A stretch of 17,020 nucleotides of DNA from Nanoarchaeales archaeon (GCA_013215525.1 JABSQY010000033.1:1-17020), one strand, 5' to 3'; numbered from the stretch's first letter, positions 1 through 5,669 are shown. Made by a program: numbers and translations. Notes: a model not told the origin generated them from the letters alone.

Positions 1-63
1 CCTAATGTTAAGGTGTACACACCTGATAATTTAGAAACAATTAGACTTAACAAATTAATTTGA
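1..63 (+). CDS. Probable 3' end of a gene that begins before the window
   Basis: Frame 1 is open from the first base to a TGA at 61-63 and reads PNVKVYTPDNLETIRLNKLI. The fragment is too short to identify. Twenty open codons can occur by chance in AT-rich DNA, but the residue mix looks protein-like. A perfect 11-bp hairpin overlaps the stop codon and is followed by T-rich sequence, the same arrangement seen after radA and secF in this window. This makes a real gene end plausible but not proven. Confidence 0.42.
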   Translation, partial: PNVKVYTPDNLETIRLNKLI

Positions 64-78
64 ATTATCAAATTAATT
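53..78 (+). terminator. Hairpin terminator overlapping a stop codon
   Basis: Arms AATTAATTTGA (53-63) and TCAAATTAATT (68-78) pair perfectly over 11 bp around a 4-base ATTA loop. A T-rich tract (82-97) follows. The 5' arm contains the TGA of the upstream frame. Its role as terminator is inferred from position and T content. Confidence 0.5.
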
Positions 79-159
79 AGCATTATTTTTATTTTATTTG
101 TTCTTTGATATTTTGTGTCAATAATAATTTTTTTATTAGTTAATTCATTTAACCAATTT

Positions 160-254
160 ATTTCTTCAATTTTTTCAATTTTTCTCAAATTTTCTCAAAT
201 TATGCCAATTTTGCTCAATTTTTCAAATCTAAGATTTTTCAAATTTTTCAAATG
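160..254. repeat. Degenerate CAATTTTT/CAAATTTT tract
   Basis: About ten imperfect copies of CAA(A)TTTTT with spacing near 9-11 bases run through this stretch. It has no long open frame and no TATA-plus-ATG arrangement. It fills most of the gap between the terminator at 53-78 and the start-less open frame at 233-484. Confidence 0.5.
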
Positions 255-484
255 ATTTAAAATTAATCTGTAAACCTTTAATCTCCGGAGGATTATTATA
301 TTTTGCAGATAGTGATATTATAAGATATTATCTCAAACAGAAATTACATAATTCATTATTTTATAAATCTTTTTCATTAAAAAATCTAAATTTATCTTTA
401 GAAAAAAATTTAACCAAAGAATCAAGGAAAATAGAGGCTATTGAATCAAGAACACCACTAGTGTTAAAATATAATAAAACGTAA
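233..484 (+). pseudogene. Start-less 83-codon open frame, possible gene remnant
   Basis: A frame bounded by TAA at 230-232 and TAA at 482-484 stays open for 83 codons and contains no ATG, GTG or TTG. The product has ordinary soluble-protein composition (for example KPLISGGLLYFADSDIIRYY early and KIEAIESRTPLVLKY near the end). I do not recognise a family. With stop codons this frequent in AT-rich DNA, 83 open codons by chance is unlikely. The lack of any start, the simple-repeat tract just upstream and the isolation suggest the C-terminal part of a decayed gene. A non-canonical start or a sequencing frameshift are alternatives. Confidence 0.45.
283..290. other. GC-rich palindrome CTCCGGAG
   Basis: A perfect 8-base palindrome of unusually high GC content stands in very AT-rich surroundings. 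It contains GGAG like a Shine-Dalgarno core, but no start codon follows at a suitable distance in the open frame at 233-484. No function can be assigned. Confidence 0.25.
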
Positions 485-506
485 TGTAAGATAAAAACAA
501 AATAGA

Positions 507-526
507 ATTTTCGATAAATCGAAAAT
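507..526 (-). terminator. Hairpin terminator of the secretion ATPase gene
   Basis: The arms at 507-514 and 519-526 (ATTTTCGA / TCGAAAAT) form an 8-bp stem with a 4-base loop. The hairpin lies 5 bases past the stop codon of the minus-strand ATPase gene. On the minus strand it is followed by a T-rich run (TTCTATTTTGTTTTTATC). This is a classic terminator layout; the call rests on position and structure. Confidence 0.6.
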
Positions 527-531
527 ATAAC

Positions 532-2814
532 TTATTTGAGTTCTTCTTGAAGAGCTAGTAGGTAATGCCTAAACCACTGCTCAAACTCCTCATAAATCTT
601 TTTAGAATCTAAAAATCCAAACTCCTCATTAACTCTTTCAGAAATTTTATGAAACTGGTCATTACAATCAACAATAGGTTTTGCTTCTAAAATTTCATCA
701 AACTTATACTTAACCGCATAATCAACTTGTAACTGTTTAACTTTAGTTCTTAAATCAATATTATCCCAAATTGCATCCCAATTTCCAGCCCACTGTTTTA
801 CATTACTTCCAATCGCCTTTAACAAATCACTTTCTCCATTTCTTAATTCATCAGTAATCTCTAATCTATCGGTCATTGAATTATAAATCATTAAATCTCC
901 AAATCCATTTTCTAAAGAAGGGTCTTTTTCCCATTTCTTACGAACCTCAGTAATTGAAGTTACACGCCGCACTCTATGAAGCCCATCTGAAGACTTAACA
1001 GGATTTGCAACAATAATCAAATCAGTTGCTTTAAAAGACGTATTTGGTACTCCTAAATCGTTAACAAGTCTATCATAAACACCAAACGGCGAGTCACCGT
1101 GAATAGTTCCGGCAACAACATTTGCAAGTGCACCAACTCTCATTGCTTCATACAATGCAATCGCTTCAGTAGAACGAACTTCTCCAACAATTAAACAACT
1201 ATCTCCAAGTCTTAAAGTTGAACGAATTCCCATATCAGCAGACATCCCATCTTTAGAAGTTGATAACGCCGAACGAACGTTCAAACTTTGAATATTATAT
1301 CCTAAATCTGCCATCTGTAAAGTAGGGATTTCCAAAGTATCTTCAATAGTAATAATTCTATACTTTCTCATAATCTCAATTAAAATAGCTGTAAGTAAAG
1401 AAGACTTTCCAGAACCACGAGTTCCAGCAATTAACATAGTACGTGCACCATCAATAATAAAAGACAAAAGACCAGCGGCTTCCGCAGTAATCATATCATT
1501 TTTAACAAACAAAGCAAGTGTCCAAGGTTTATCACGATGTCGCCTAAATGAAAAACCAATTCCATAAGGATTAAGAGGTTTCCCAACAGCAGACACACGA
1601 GCTCGCGCATGTGGAGTTTCAATCTCTGTGTCCAGAATTGGATTACTAGCATCAAAAGGTTTTCCAGAAATCATACGTAAACGTGACGCCCATCCATCAA
1701 CTTCATCTTGCTCTGGAATAATATTAGTTTTACAATCTTCATACTTTGCATGAGTAATAAAAATAGGAGTTTTATTCGCTGGACTATTAATAGAGATATC
1801 TTGAATATTTTCATCCTCAAGTAAAGTTTCAATTAATCCAAAACCTACAGTATATCTAATTAAAATATTTGCTAAATCAGTAATCTCACTTTGTTTTAAC
1901 ATCACATTTTTAAATTCAGCAATCTCTTCAATCAAATCTTTTGAAATATTAAAAAAAACTTCACGTAATCTTGTAGGGTCAATAAAATCAGAACTCTCTG
2001 GACGATGTTCAGAAATTACTTCTTTAGCAAGATTTAAAATATTATATTTTTCTTCTGAAAGTGTAAATTCTAATGGAGTTAAATGATATAAATTATTAGC
2101 TTCATTATCTAACTCATAAATTGTAATCTTACAATCTTGTAAATTATAACTATCTAATTCTTTTGCTTCAATTGGAATTCTTTTTAATAAAGTTGTATAA
2201 ATAAAATTAGGTTTAATATTTGTTAGAAAAAATTCTTTATACACTTGCCTTGACCCAACTTGATGTCCGGATAAATTATCTTTTAACTTTTTAATAATTG
2301 AAATTTCTTCCATCTTACTAATAATATAAGTTAAAGCAGTTTCATATTTTGAATCAACCTCAGCGCATTTATCTTTATTGTAATTACTATCAAATTTATA
2401 ATCACGAAACTTACGTTTTAATTTTACGTAACATCCAACAGGGTCACTTGTAAAATCTTTAATGATTGTATTTTGTAAAAAAGAATAACGAGAAAAAAAT
2501 AATTTCACGCACTCATCATCTTTATTAATTAATTGTCCTGCTGTAAATAATTCTTTTTGTTTAGAAATTAAAATATATACATCTCCAATCTCTTTTAACT
2601 TTTGAACTTGTTCAATATCGTATTCATAATTTTTATTATGAATTAAAATAACCTTTGTAATTGAGGGTGTTTGGATAAGTCTTTTAATAACATCTCGCAT
2701 AACAATTCCGTCATCCTCGATTGAAGGAAAAATTTCTTTTCCTAAATAATTAATTTTTAAAATTGATTCAACACCATGTTTCACAATTTCAAAGTCTTTA
2801 TCCTTTGAAAACAT
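532..2814 (-). CDS. Type II/IV secretion or pilus ATPase (GspE/TadA/VirB11-like)
   Basis: This 760-residue protein is a hexameric secretion/pilus motor ATPase of the archaeal GspE/TadA type. It acts on the cytoplasmic face and would power pilin or secreted-substrate assembly with a TadC/GspF-type membrane partner. Visible motifs are the Walker A GTRGSGKSS (G464 to S472, catalytic K470), the Walker B/Glu region CLIVGEVRS with E545, and the His box GTIHGDS with H572. An arginine-rich N-terminal ATPase subdomain (RARVSAVGKPLNPYG, FSFRRHRDKPWT) precedes the P-loop. The first roughly 300 residues form an extension longer than in bacterial homologues, and about 120 residues follow the ATPase core. 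No TadC or prepilin gene lies next to it here. The start at 2814 is supported by TTATATAA about 26 bases upstream. Family certain; the exact machine is unknown. Confidence 0.92.
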   Translation of the reverse strand: MFSKDKDFEIVKHGVESILKINYLGKEIFPSIEDDGIVMRDVIKRLIQTPSITKVILIHNKNYEYDIEQVQKLKEIGDVYILISKQKELFTAGQLINKDDECVKLFFSRYSFLQNTIIKDFTSDPVGCYVKLKRKFRDYKFDSNYNKDKCAEVDSKYETALTYIISKMEEISIIKKLKDNLSGHQVGSRQVYKEFFLTNIKPNFIYTTLLKRIPIEAKELDSYNLQDCKITIYELDNEANNLYHLTPLEFTLSEEKYNILNLAKEVISEHRPESSDFIDPTRLREVFFNISKDLIEEIAEFKNVMLKQSEITDLANILIRYTVGFGLIETLLEDENIQDISINSPANKTPIFITHAKYEDCKTNIIPEQDEVDGWASRLRMISGKPFDASNPILDTEIETPHARARVSAVGKPLNPYGIGFSFRRHRDKPWTLALFVKNDMITAEAAGLLSFIIDGARTMLIAGTRGSGKSSLLTAILIEIMRKYRIITIEDTLEIPTLQMADLGYNIQSLNVRSALSTSKDGMSADMGIRSTLRLGDSCLIVGEVRSTEAIALYEAMRVGALANVVAGTIHGDSPFGVYDRLVNDLGVPNTSFKATDLIIVANPVKSSDGLHRVRRVTSITEVRKKWEKDPSLENGFGDLMIYNSMTDRLEITDELRNGESDLLKAIGSNVKQWAGNWDAIWDNIDLRTKVKQLQVDYAVKYKFDEILEAKPIVDCNDQFHKISERVNEEFGFLDSKKIYEEFEQWFRHYLLALQEELK

Positions 2815-2836
2815 AATTAATTCCCATCTCTTTAAC

Positions 2837-2844
2837 TTATATAA
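2837..2844 (-). promoter_or_regulatory. TATA box of the secretion ATPase gene
   Basis: TTATATAA is centred 26.5 bases upstream of the ATG at 2814, so transcription should start at or next to the start codon. The same octamer precedes secF and the RNA candidate at 3455. Confidence 0.6.
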
Positions 2845-2984
2845 TGTTGTCTTACAGATAAGTAATAATTAAATAACTTACGTTATATAAATTAATCAAC
2901 TATCAGTTCTTAACTTTAAAATGATAAAGCTCAGTTTCCTACAATTTCCTAGTCTTAAGCACATTTTCCAATATCCTTCCAAAA

Positions 2985-2996
2985 CATTTATAAATG
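2985..2996. promoter_or_regulatory. Palindromic TATA-like element CATTTATAAATG
   Basis: This is a perfect 12-base palindrome containing TTTATAAA, the core used by the MFS, aminopeptidase and EamA-2 promoters. Being symmetric, it could fire either way: rightward at about 3016 into the hairpins at 3056-3121, or leftward at about 2965. No start codon with an open frame follows at the usual distance, so any transcript would be non-coding. Confidence 0.35.
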
Positions 2997-3002
2997 GTTT
3001 CC

Positions 3003-3038
3003 GCCCTAATTAAGTACTCAATAAGTTAATTATTGGGC
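3003..3038. other. Intergenic hairpin with GCCC/GGGC base
   Basis: GCCC (3003-3006) and TAATTAA (3007-3013) pair with TTAATTA (3026-3032) and GGGC (3035-3038). This gives 11 bp with a 2-base TT bulge and a 12-base loop. The GC-rich base is unusual here. It sits directly after the palindromic TATA-like element, but a transcript from that element would start inside the hairpin. Its relation to transcription is therefore unclear. Confidence 0.4.
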
Positions 3039-3055
3039 TTGACAACTTACAACAG

Positions 3056-3094
3056 CTCTTGTGTTTGGTAAAACTTCACAAGAGTCTTTTATTT
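3056..3094 (+). other. Perfect 8-bp hairpin followed by T-run
   Basis: CTCTTGTG (3056-3063) and CACAAGAG (3077-3084) pair perfectly around a 13-base loop, followed by TCTTTTATTT. It looks like an intrinsic terminator or the 3' hairpin of a short RNA. No open frame with a convincing start ends before it. Confidence 0.45.
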
Positions 3095-3096
3095 GC

Positions 3097-3134
3097 TTTG
3101 TGAATATCTTTGATTTCACAACGGCTTAGAAATT
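3097..3134 (+). repeat. Hairpin repeat, copy 1 (partner at 5501-5538)
   Basis: TTGTGAA (3098-3104) pairs with TTCACAA (3115-3121), and an inner ATC/GAT closes a TTT loop with one bulged T. The conserved tail GGCTTAGAAATT follows. Thirty-five of 38 positions match copy 2 at 5501-5538. Two of the three differences (G3100/A5504 and C3119/T5523) fall on the two partners of one stem pair and keep it paired. That suggests selection on RNA or DNA structure. Confidence 0.55.
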
Positions 3135-3425
3135 TATTTCAAATTTCTTGAAAAGTACCAAATTCTACAGATTAATTTCAAAACTAATAATTATACTATT
3201 TCCAAATTTTAAAAACTATAAATTATACTATTCTCAAAAACTTAAACAAATTTATTTTAAACTTTACAAACAAAACCATAAACCAATCTAATAAATTTAT
3301 AATCAAACAATAATATTTTTTCTAATCATAAATATATCTTATTAAAATTATATTTAAACAAAAGAATTTTAGTTTTTCGAACTATTTTTCACACATATGA
3401 TTCTTCATTCAGTTACAACAAATTT
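3135..3425. other. Gene-free AT-rich stretch with short direct repeats
   Basis: I see no credible coding frame on either strand. The notable content is two exact copies of AATTATACTATT at 3189-3200 and 3221-3232, 32 bases apart. A third shorter copy, AATTATACTAT, lies at 3703-3713 nearer to radA. These could be protein-binding sites or extra TATA-like sequences. Confidence 0.35.
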
Positions 3426-3433
3426 TTATATAA
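3426..3433 (+). promoter_or_regulatory. TATA box of the RNA candidate at 3455
   Basis: TTATATAA is identical to the elements of the ATPase and secF genes. Its centre at 3429.5 predicts a start near 3455-3456. No ATG with a useful frame follows. Instead the sequence enters a strongly structured region at 3457-3558. Confidence 0.5.
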
Positions 3434-3454
3434 GAATTAAATAATATAAATTCT

Positions 3455-3560
3455 ATCCAAAAGAAAACTTTGGCTAATTAGGTTTTTCCTGTTTTGTGAC
3501 ATAGTCATATCGGTTCATCATTGTAACCTTTCCGAAAAACAGGTAGATAGCTAAGTTTCA
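3455..3560 (+). ncRNA. Candidate structured non-coding RNA
   Basis: This roughly 105-base segment folds by eye into nested helices. The outer helix pairs AAACTT and GGCTA (3465-3476, one bulged T) with TAGCTAAGTTT (3548-3558). A second 8-bp helix is CCTGTTTT (3488-3495) with AAAACAGG (3536-3543). Inside, TGAC/GTCA (3497-3500/3504-3507) and TCGG/CCGA (3510-3513/3532-3535) complete a three-way junction, with the last stem stacked directly on the second helix. An alternative GGTT/AACC pairing (3512-3515/3525-3528) competes with it. A TATA box at 3426-3433 has the spacing used by genes here, and the region lacks an ATG-initiated frame. I do not recognise it as tRNA, 5S, SRP, RNase P, C/D or H/ACA RNA. 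The 3' end is uncertain. Confidence 0.5.
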
Positions 3561-3810
3561 AAAATTTAACAAATCTTTAACATATAGGTATAGGAATATA
3601 TCATAATGTTTATCACAAGATTTGTATCAATAAATATTTTTGAAATATATAAAATAATTCATAACTGATTTATTTTATTAATCAATAGAAATTAAATATT
3701 ATAATTATACTATAACAATACTATGATTATTTTATCTTTTTTCTATGTAATTTACAACATAATAAAACATAACAAATATACTAACTGTATTATTTAATTT
3801 AATTTAAAAA
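3561..3810. other. AT-rich radA upstream region
   Basis: No coding frame is evident in these 250 bases. A weak TATA-like AAATATAC (3775-3782) lies about 32 bases before the radA ATG. That would give radA a short leader of a few bases. One copy of AATTATACTAT is at 3703-3713. Nothing else is recognisable. Confidence 0.35.
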
Positions 3811-4773
3811 ATGGTAAAAAAAGAAGAAAAAGAATTAACAGTAGCAGACTTGCCAGGAGTAGGACCTTCCACAGCTGAAAAACTAGCAGCAGCAGGATTC
3901 GACACATTACTAGCAATTGCAGTAGCATCATTAGGGAATTTAGTATCTTCATCCGGAGTATCAGATTCAGTTGCAAGAAAGATGATTCAAGCAGCAAGAG
4001 ATATGATGGAGATGGGCTTTGAAACAGCTGATGAAGTTTTAACAAGAAGAATGGCATGTAAAAAAATAACCACAAGTTCTGAAGCGTTTGATGAAGTAAT
4101 GGGTGGAGGTTTCGAAACAGGAGCAATCACTGAATGTTATGGAGAATTTGGTTCAGGAAAAACCCAAGTAGGACACCAACTAGCAGTAAATGTTCAAAGA
4201 CCAGAAGAAGAAGGTGGATTAAACTCCAAAGTAATTTATATTGATACAGAAAATACTTTCAGACCAGAAAGAATTTTACAAATGGCAAAAAGAGCAGGTC
4301 TTGACCCAGACACTGCACTAAAAAATATTAAAATTGCAAGAGCGTACAATTCAGATCACCAAATGTTATTGTCCGAAAAAGCAGAAGACTTACTAAAAAC
4401 AGGAGAATATAAATTATTAATTGTAGATTCCTTAACAGCGCATTTCAGAGCAGAATATATTGGACGTGGAACATTATCTGAAAGACAACAAAAACTAAAC
4501 AAACACATGCACTTACTGCTAAAATTAGCGGATATGTACAACTGTTGCGTAATGGTTACAAACCAAGTAATGTCAAAACCAAATGTAATGTTTGGAGATC
4601 CAACTGTTGCAATCGGTGGACACGTAGTAGGACACAGTTCAACATTTAGAATTTATCTAAGAAAAGGTAAAAAAGGAAGTAGAGTTGCAAAACTTGTAGA
4701 TTCACCAAACTTACCAGAAAATGAATGTATGATGTTTGTAACTGAAGGTGGACTTTCAGACAAAGACGAATAA
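3811..4773 (+). CDS. radA: DNA repair and recombination protein RadA
   Basis: This is the archaeal RecA/Rad51-family recombinase. It forms ATP-dependent filaments on single-stranded DNA and catalyses homologous pairing and strand exchange. The 320-residue length is usual for RadA without an intein. An N-terminal HhH domain (LPGVGPSTAEKLAAAGF, residues 14-30) binds DNA. The linker motif GFETA (69-73) matches the subunit-interaction motif. Walker A is GEFGSGKT (111-118) and Walker B is LLIVDS (202-207). The loop region NQVMSKPNVMFGDPTVAIGG and the C-terminal KLVDSPNLPENE segment are typical of RadA. The gene stands alone after a 996-base gap that carries structured elements, and it ends in a hairpin overlapping the stop codon. 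RadB, Holliday-junction genes and other repair partners are not in the window. Confidence 0.98.
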   Translation: MVKKEEKELTVADLPGVGPSTAEKLAAAGFDTLLAIAVASLGNLVSSSGVSDSVARKMIQAARDMMEMGFETADEVLTRRMACKKITTSSEAFDEVMGGGFETGAITECYGEFGSGKTQVGHQLAVNVQRPEEEGGLNSKVIYIDTENTFRPERILQMAKRAGLDPDTALKNIKIARAYNSDHQMLLSEKAEDLLKTGEYKLLIVDSLTAHFRAEYIGRGTLSERQQKLNKHMHLLLKLADMYNCCVMVTNQVMSKPNVMFGDPTVAIGGHVVGHSSTFRIYLRKGKKGSRVAKLVDSPNLPENECMMFVTEGGLSDKDE

Positions 4774-4795
4774 TATAATCTTTGATTATATTATT
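4769..4795 (+). terminator. 12-bp hairpin at the end of radA
   Basis: AATAATATAATC (4769-4780) pairs perfectly with GATTATATTATT (4784-4795) around a TTT loop. The 5' arm contains the radA stop codon TAA (4771-4773). A short TTCC follows instead of a long T-run, so it may also serve RNA stability. The core TAATCTTTGATTAT recurs exactly at 4865-4878. Confidence 0.6.
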
Positions 4796-4828
4796 TTCCA
4801 GCAACCATTGCGTTGGTGTGAAAATCAA

Positions 4829-4850
4829 TTTAAAATCCATTGGATTTAAA
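4829..4850 (+). other. Intergenic hairpin with ATCC/GGAT core
   Basis: Arms at 4829-4838 and 4842-4850 (TTT-A-AAATCC and GGATTTAAA) pair with one bulged A around an ATT loop. It is one of several consecutive hairpins between radA and the 79-residue gene. No function is evident. Confidence 0.4.
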
Positions 4851-4861
4851 ATGATAATCGG

Positions 4862-4880
4862 AAATAATCTTTGATTATTT
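4862..4880 (+). other. Second ATC-TTT-GAT hairpin
   Basis: AAATAATC (4862-4869) pairs perfectly with GATTATTT (4873-4880) around a TTT loop, followed by a T and A-rich sequence. It shares a 14-base core exactly with the radA terminator hairpin, which suggests duplication of the element. Confidence 0.45.
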
Positions 4881-4908
4881 TAAAAACAAATAATATAAAA
4901 ATTGATAC

Positions 4909-4928
4909 TTAAAAGTTATCACTTTTAA
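4909..4928 (+). other. 8-bp hairpin before the 79-residue gene
   Basis: TTAAAAGT (4909-4916) pairs with ACTTTTAA (4921-4928) around a TATC loop. It lies 48 bases before the ATG at 4976. This gene has no clear TATA box at the usual distance, so a leader containing this hairpin is possible. Confidence 0.4.
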
Positions 4929-4975
4929 ATTTAAATTACAAACTAAAAACAAAATCAAATTAAATTAATTATAAA

Positions 4976-5215
4976 ATGAGCATAAAAGAAAACCAACAAA
5001 GATTAGCGCAAGCAATCACTGATTACGTACAAGATGAACAAACAATTAACCAGCTGACTAATACATTAAATGATTTAAAATTCGAAACAGAATTTAAAAA
5101 AATCGATTTATTTGGTAACATATTAAATGAACTAAACCATTCATTAAAAGAATTATCAAGAAAAGAATTAAAACAAAGAATTTTACTAATTCAGAGTTTT
5201 GATTACCAATTATAA
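4976..5215 (+). CDS. Small protein of unknown function, 79 residues
   Basis: I do not recognise this protein. It is polar and rich in Lys, Glu, Gln, Asn and Leu, with no signal peptide, no membrane segment and no cysteines. Residues 1-30 and 50-75 look helical, and a short coiled coil is possible around NELNHSLKELSRKELKQ. It follows radA in the same direction after 202 bases containing several hairpins. No TATA box is visible 26 bases before the ATG, so it may depend on radA read-through or a leader. The best evidence that it is coding is the extra copy of its last codons at 5336-5380, which differs only at three synonymous positions. Its function is unknown. Confidence 0.62.
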   Translation: MSIKENQQRLAQAITDYVQDEQTINQLTNTLNDLKFETEFKKIDLFGNILNELNHSLKELSRKELKQRILLIQSFDYQL

Positions 5216-5250
5216 AATTTGACTTTTAATTATTTTCGTAAAAGAAAAGA

Positions 5251-5278
5251 AGTATCTCAGATTTATCTGTGATATACT
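5251..5278 (+). other. Imperfect hairpin after the 79-residue gene
   Basis: AGTATCTCAGAT pairs imperfectly with ATCTGTGATATACT, including the blocks AGTAT/ATACT and CAGAT/ATCTG separated by a small asymmetric loop. It starts 36 bases after the stop codon. It may be a terminator or part of a 3' untranslated RNA; no T-run follows. Confidence 0.35.
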
Positions 5279-5333
5279 AAAAATTATATTTATTAAAATT
5301 TAGTAGAAATTTTTACAAAAAGAATTTTTTATA

Positions 5334-5385
5334 TAAAACAAAGAATTTTACTGATTCAAAGTTTTGATTATCAATTATAAAATTT
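5334..5385 (+). pseudogene. Duplicate 3' end of the 79-residue gene
   Basis: Bases 5334-5385 match 5169-5220 at 49 of 52 positions. The reading frame encodes KQRILLIQSFDYQL followed by TAA, identical to the end of the 79-residue protein. The three differences (CTA/CTG, CAG/CAA, TAC/TAT) are all synonymous transitions at third codon positions. The frame is open upstream only to a TAA at 5294-5296 and contains no ATG, so it is a fragment. The homology seems to continue weakly into an AAAAGAATT block interrupted by an insertion. Confidence 0.75.
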
Positions 5386-5500
5386 ATTTATATTAATTTA
5401 TTAAAAAATCAAAATACACTAATTTAAAATTCAATATGACTTGCGAATTTTAAATAAACTATTCTTATTCTTAACATAATAGAATTTTTCCAGAGGAAAC
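5386..5500. other. AT-rich stretch without a gene
   Basis: I see no coding frame longer than a few codons and no clear hairpin. A phrase resembling TAGAATTTT occurs at 5479-5488, as it does in other intergenic regions of the window. Confidence 0.3.
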
Positions 5501-5538
5501 TTTATGAATATCTTTGATTTCATAATGGCTTAGAAATT
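5501..5538 (+). repeat. Hairpin repeat, copy 2 (partner at 3097-3134)
   Basis: TTATGAA (5502-5508) pairs with TTCATAA (5519-5525), with inner ATC/GAT and a TTT loop, followed by GGCTTAGAAATT. Compared with copy 1, an A-T pair replaces a G-C pair in the stem. The 9-codon frame starting at ATG 5504 is not conserved as protein: all three changes would alter amino acids. Structure is therefore the better explanation. Confidence 0.55.
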
Positions 5539-5669
5539 ATACAAAATAAATTTATTGAAATATACTCTTATAAAATCTCCACTTTGTCGATTAAAGTATC
5601 TAAATAAAATTGTAGTTATCACATCGTTACACAATCCAGACAAAAAAATTTAAAACATATTTGAACTAT
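5539..5669. other. 3' flank of EamA-1 with T-run terminator
   Basis: On the minus strand, sequence just past the EamA-1 stop contains a run of eight T (complement of 5642-5649 and neighbours), a typical archaeal termination signal. A small hairpin ACTTT/AAAGT occurs near 5581-5598. No gene is visible. Confidence 0.4.

Noticed and set aside
109..255. 48-codon hydrophobic open frame in the repeat tract
   Set aside because: It reads only Phe, Ile, Leu, Asn and Ser imposed by the CAATTTTT repeats, and it has no start with a TATA box.
3043..3129. 28-codon open stretch ending in TAG across the repeat hairpin
   Set aside because: It has no convincing start. In the second copy all three differences would change amino acids, so it is not conserved as protein.
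3510..3530. ATGATGA on the minus strand resembling a box C of a C/D guide RNA
   Set aside because: No CTGA box D lies at a suitable distance on either side, and the sequence is better explained by the plus-strand stems.
3455..3560. tRNA-like reading because of GGTTC and a branched fold
   Set aside because: There is no 7-bp acceptor with adjoining D, anticodon and T arms of normal size, and GGTTC is not in a proper T-arm context.
3794..4126. 110-codon minus-strand frame over the start of radA
   Set aside because: The product is mostly Leu and Phe, the complement of the Ala/Lys/Glu-rich radA codons. RadA is certain on the other strand.
4356..4840. Two short minus-strand frames over the end of radA
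   Set aside because: They overlap conserved RadA coding sequence antisense and have no promoter or recognisable domain.
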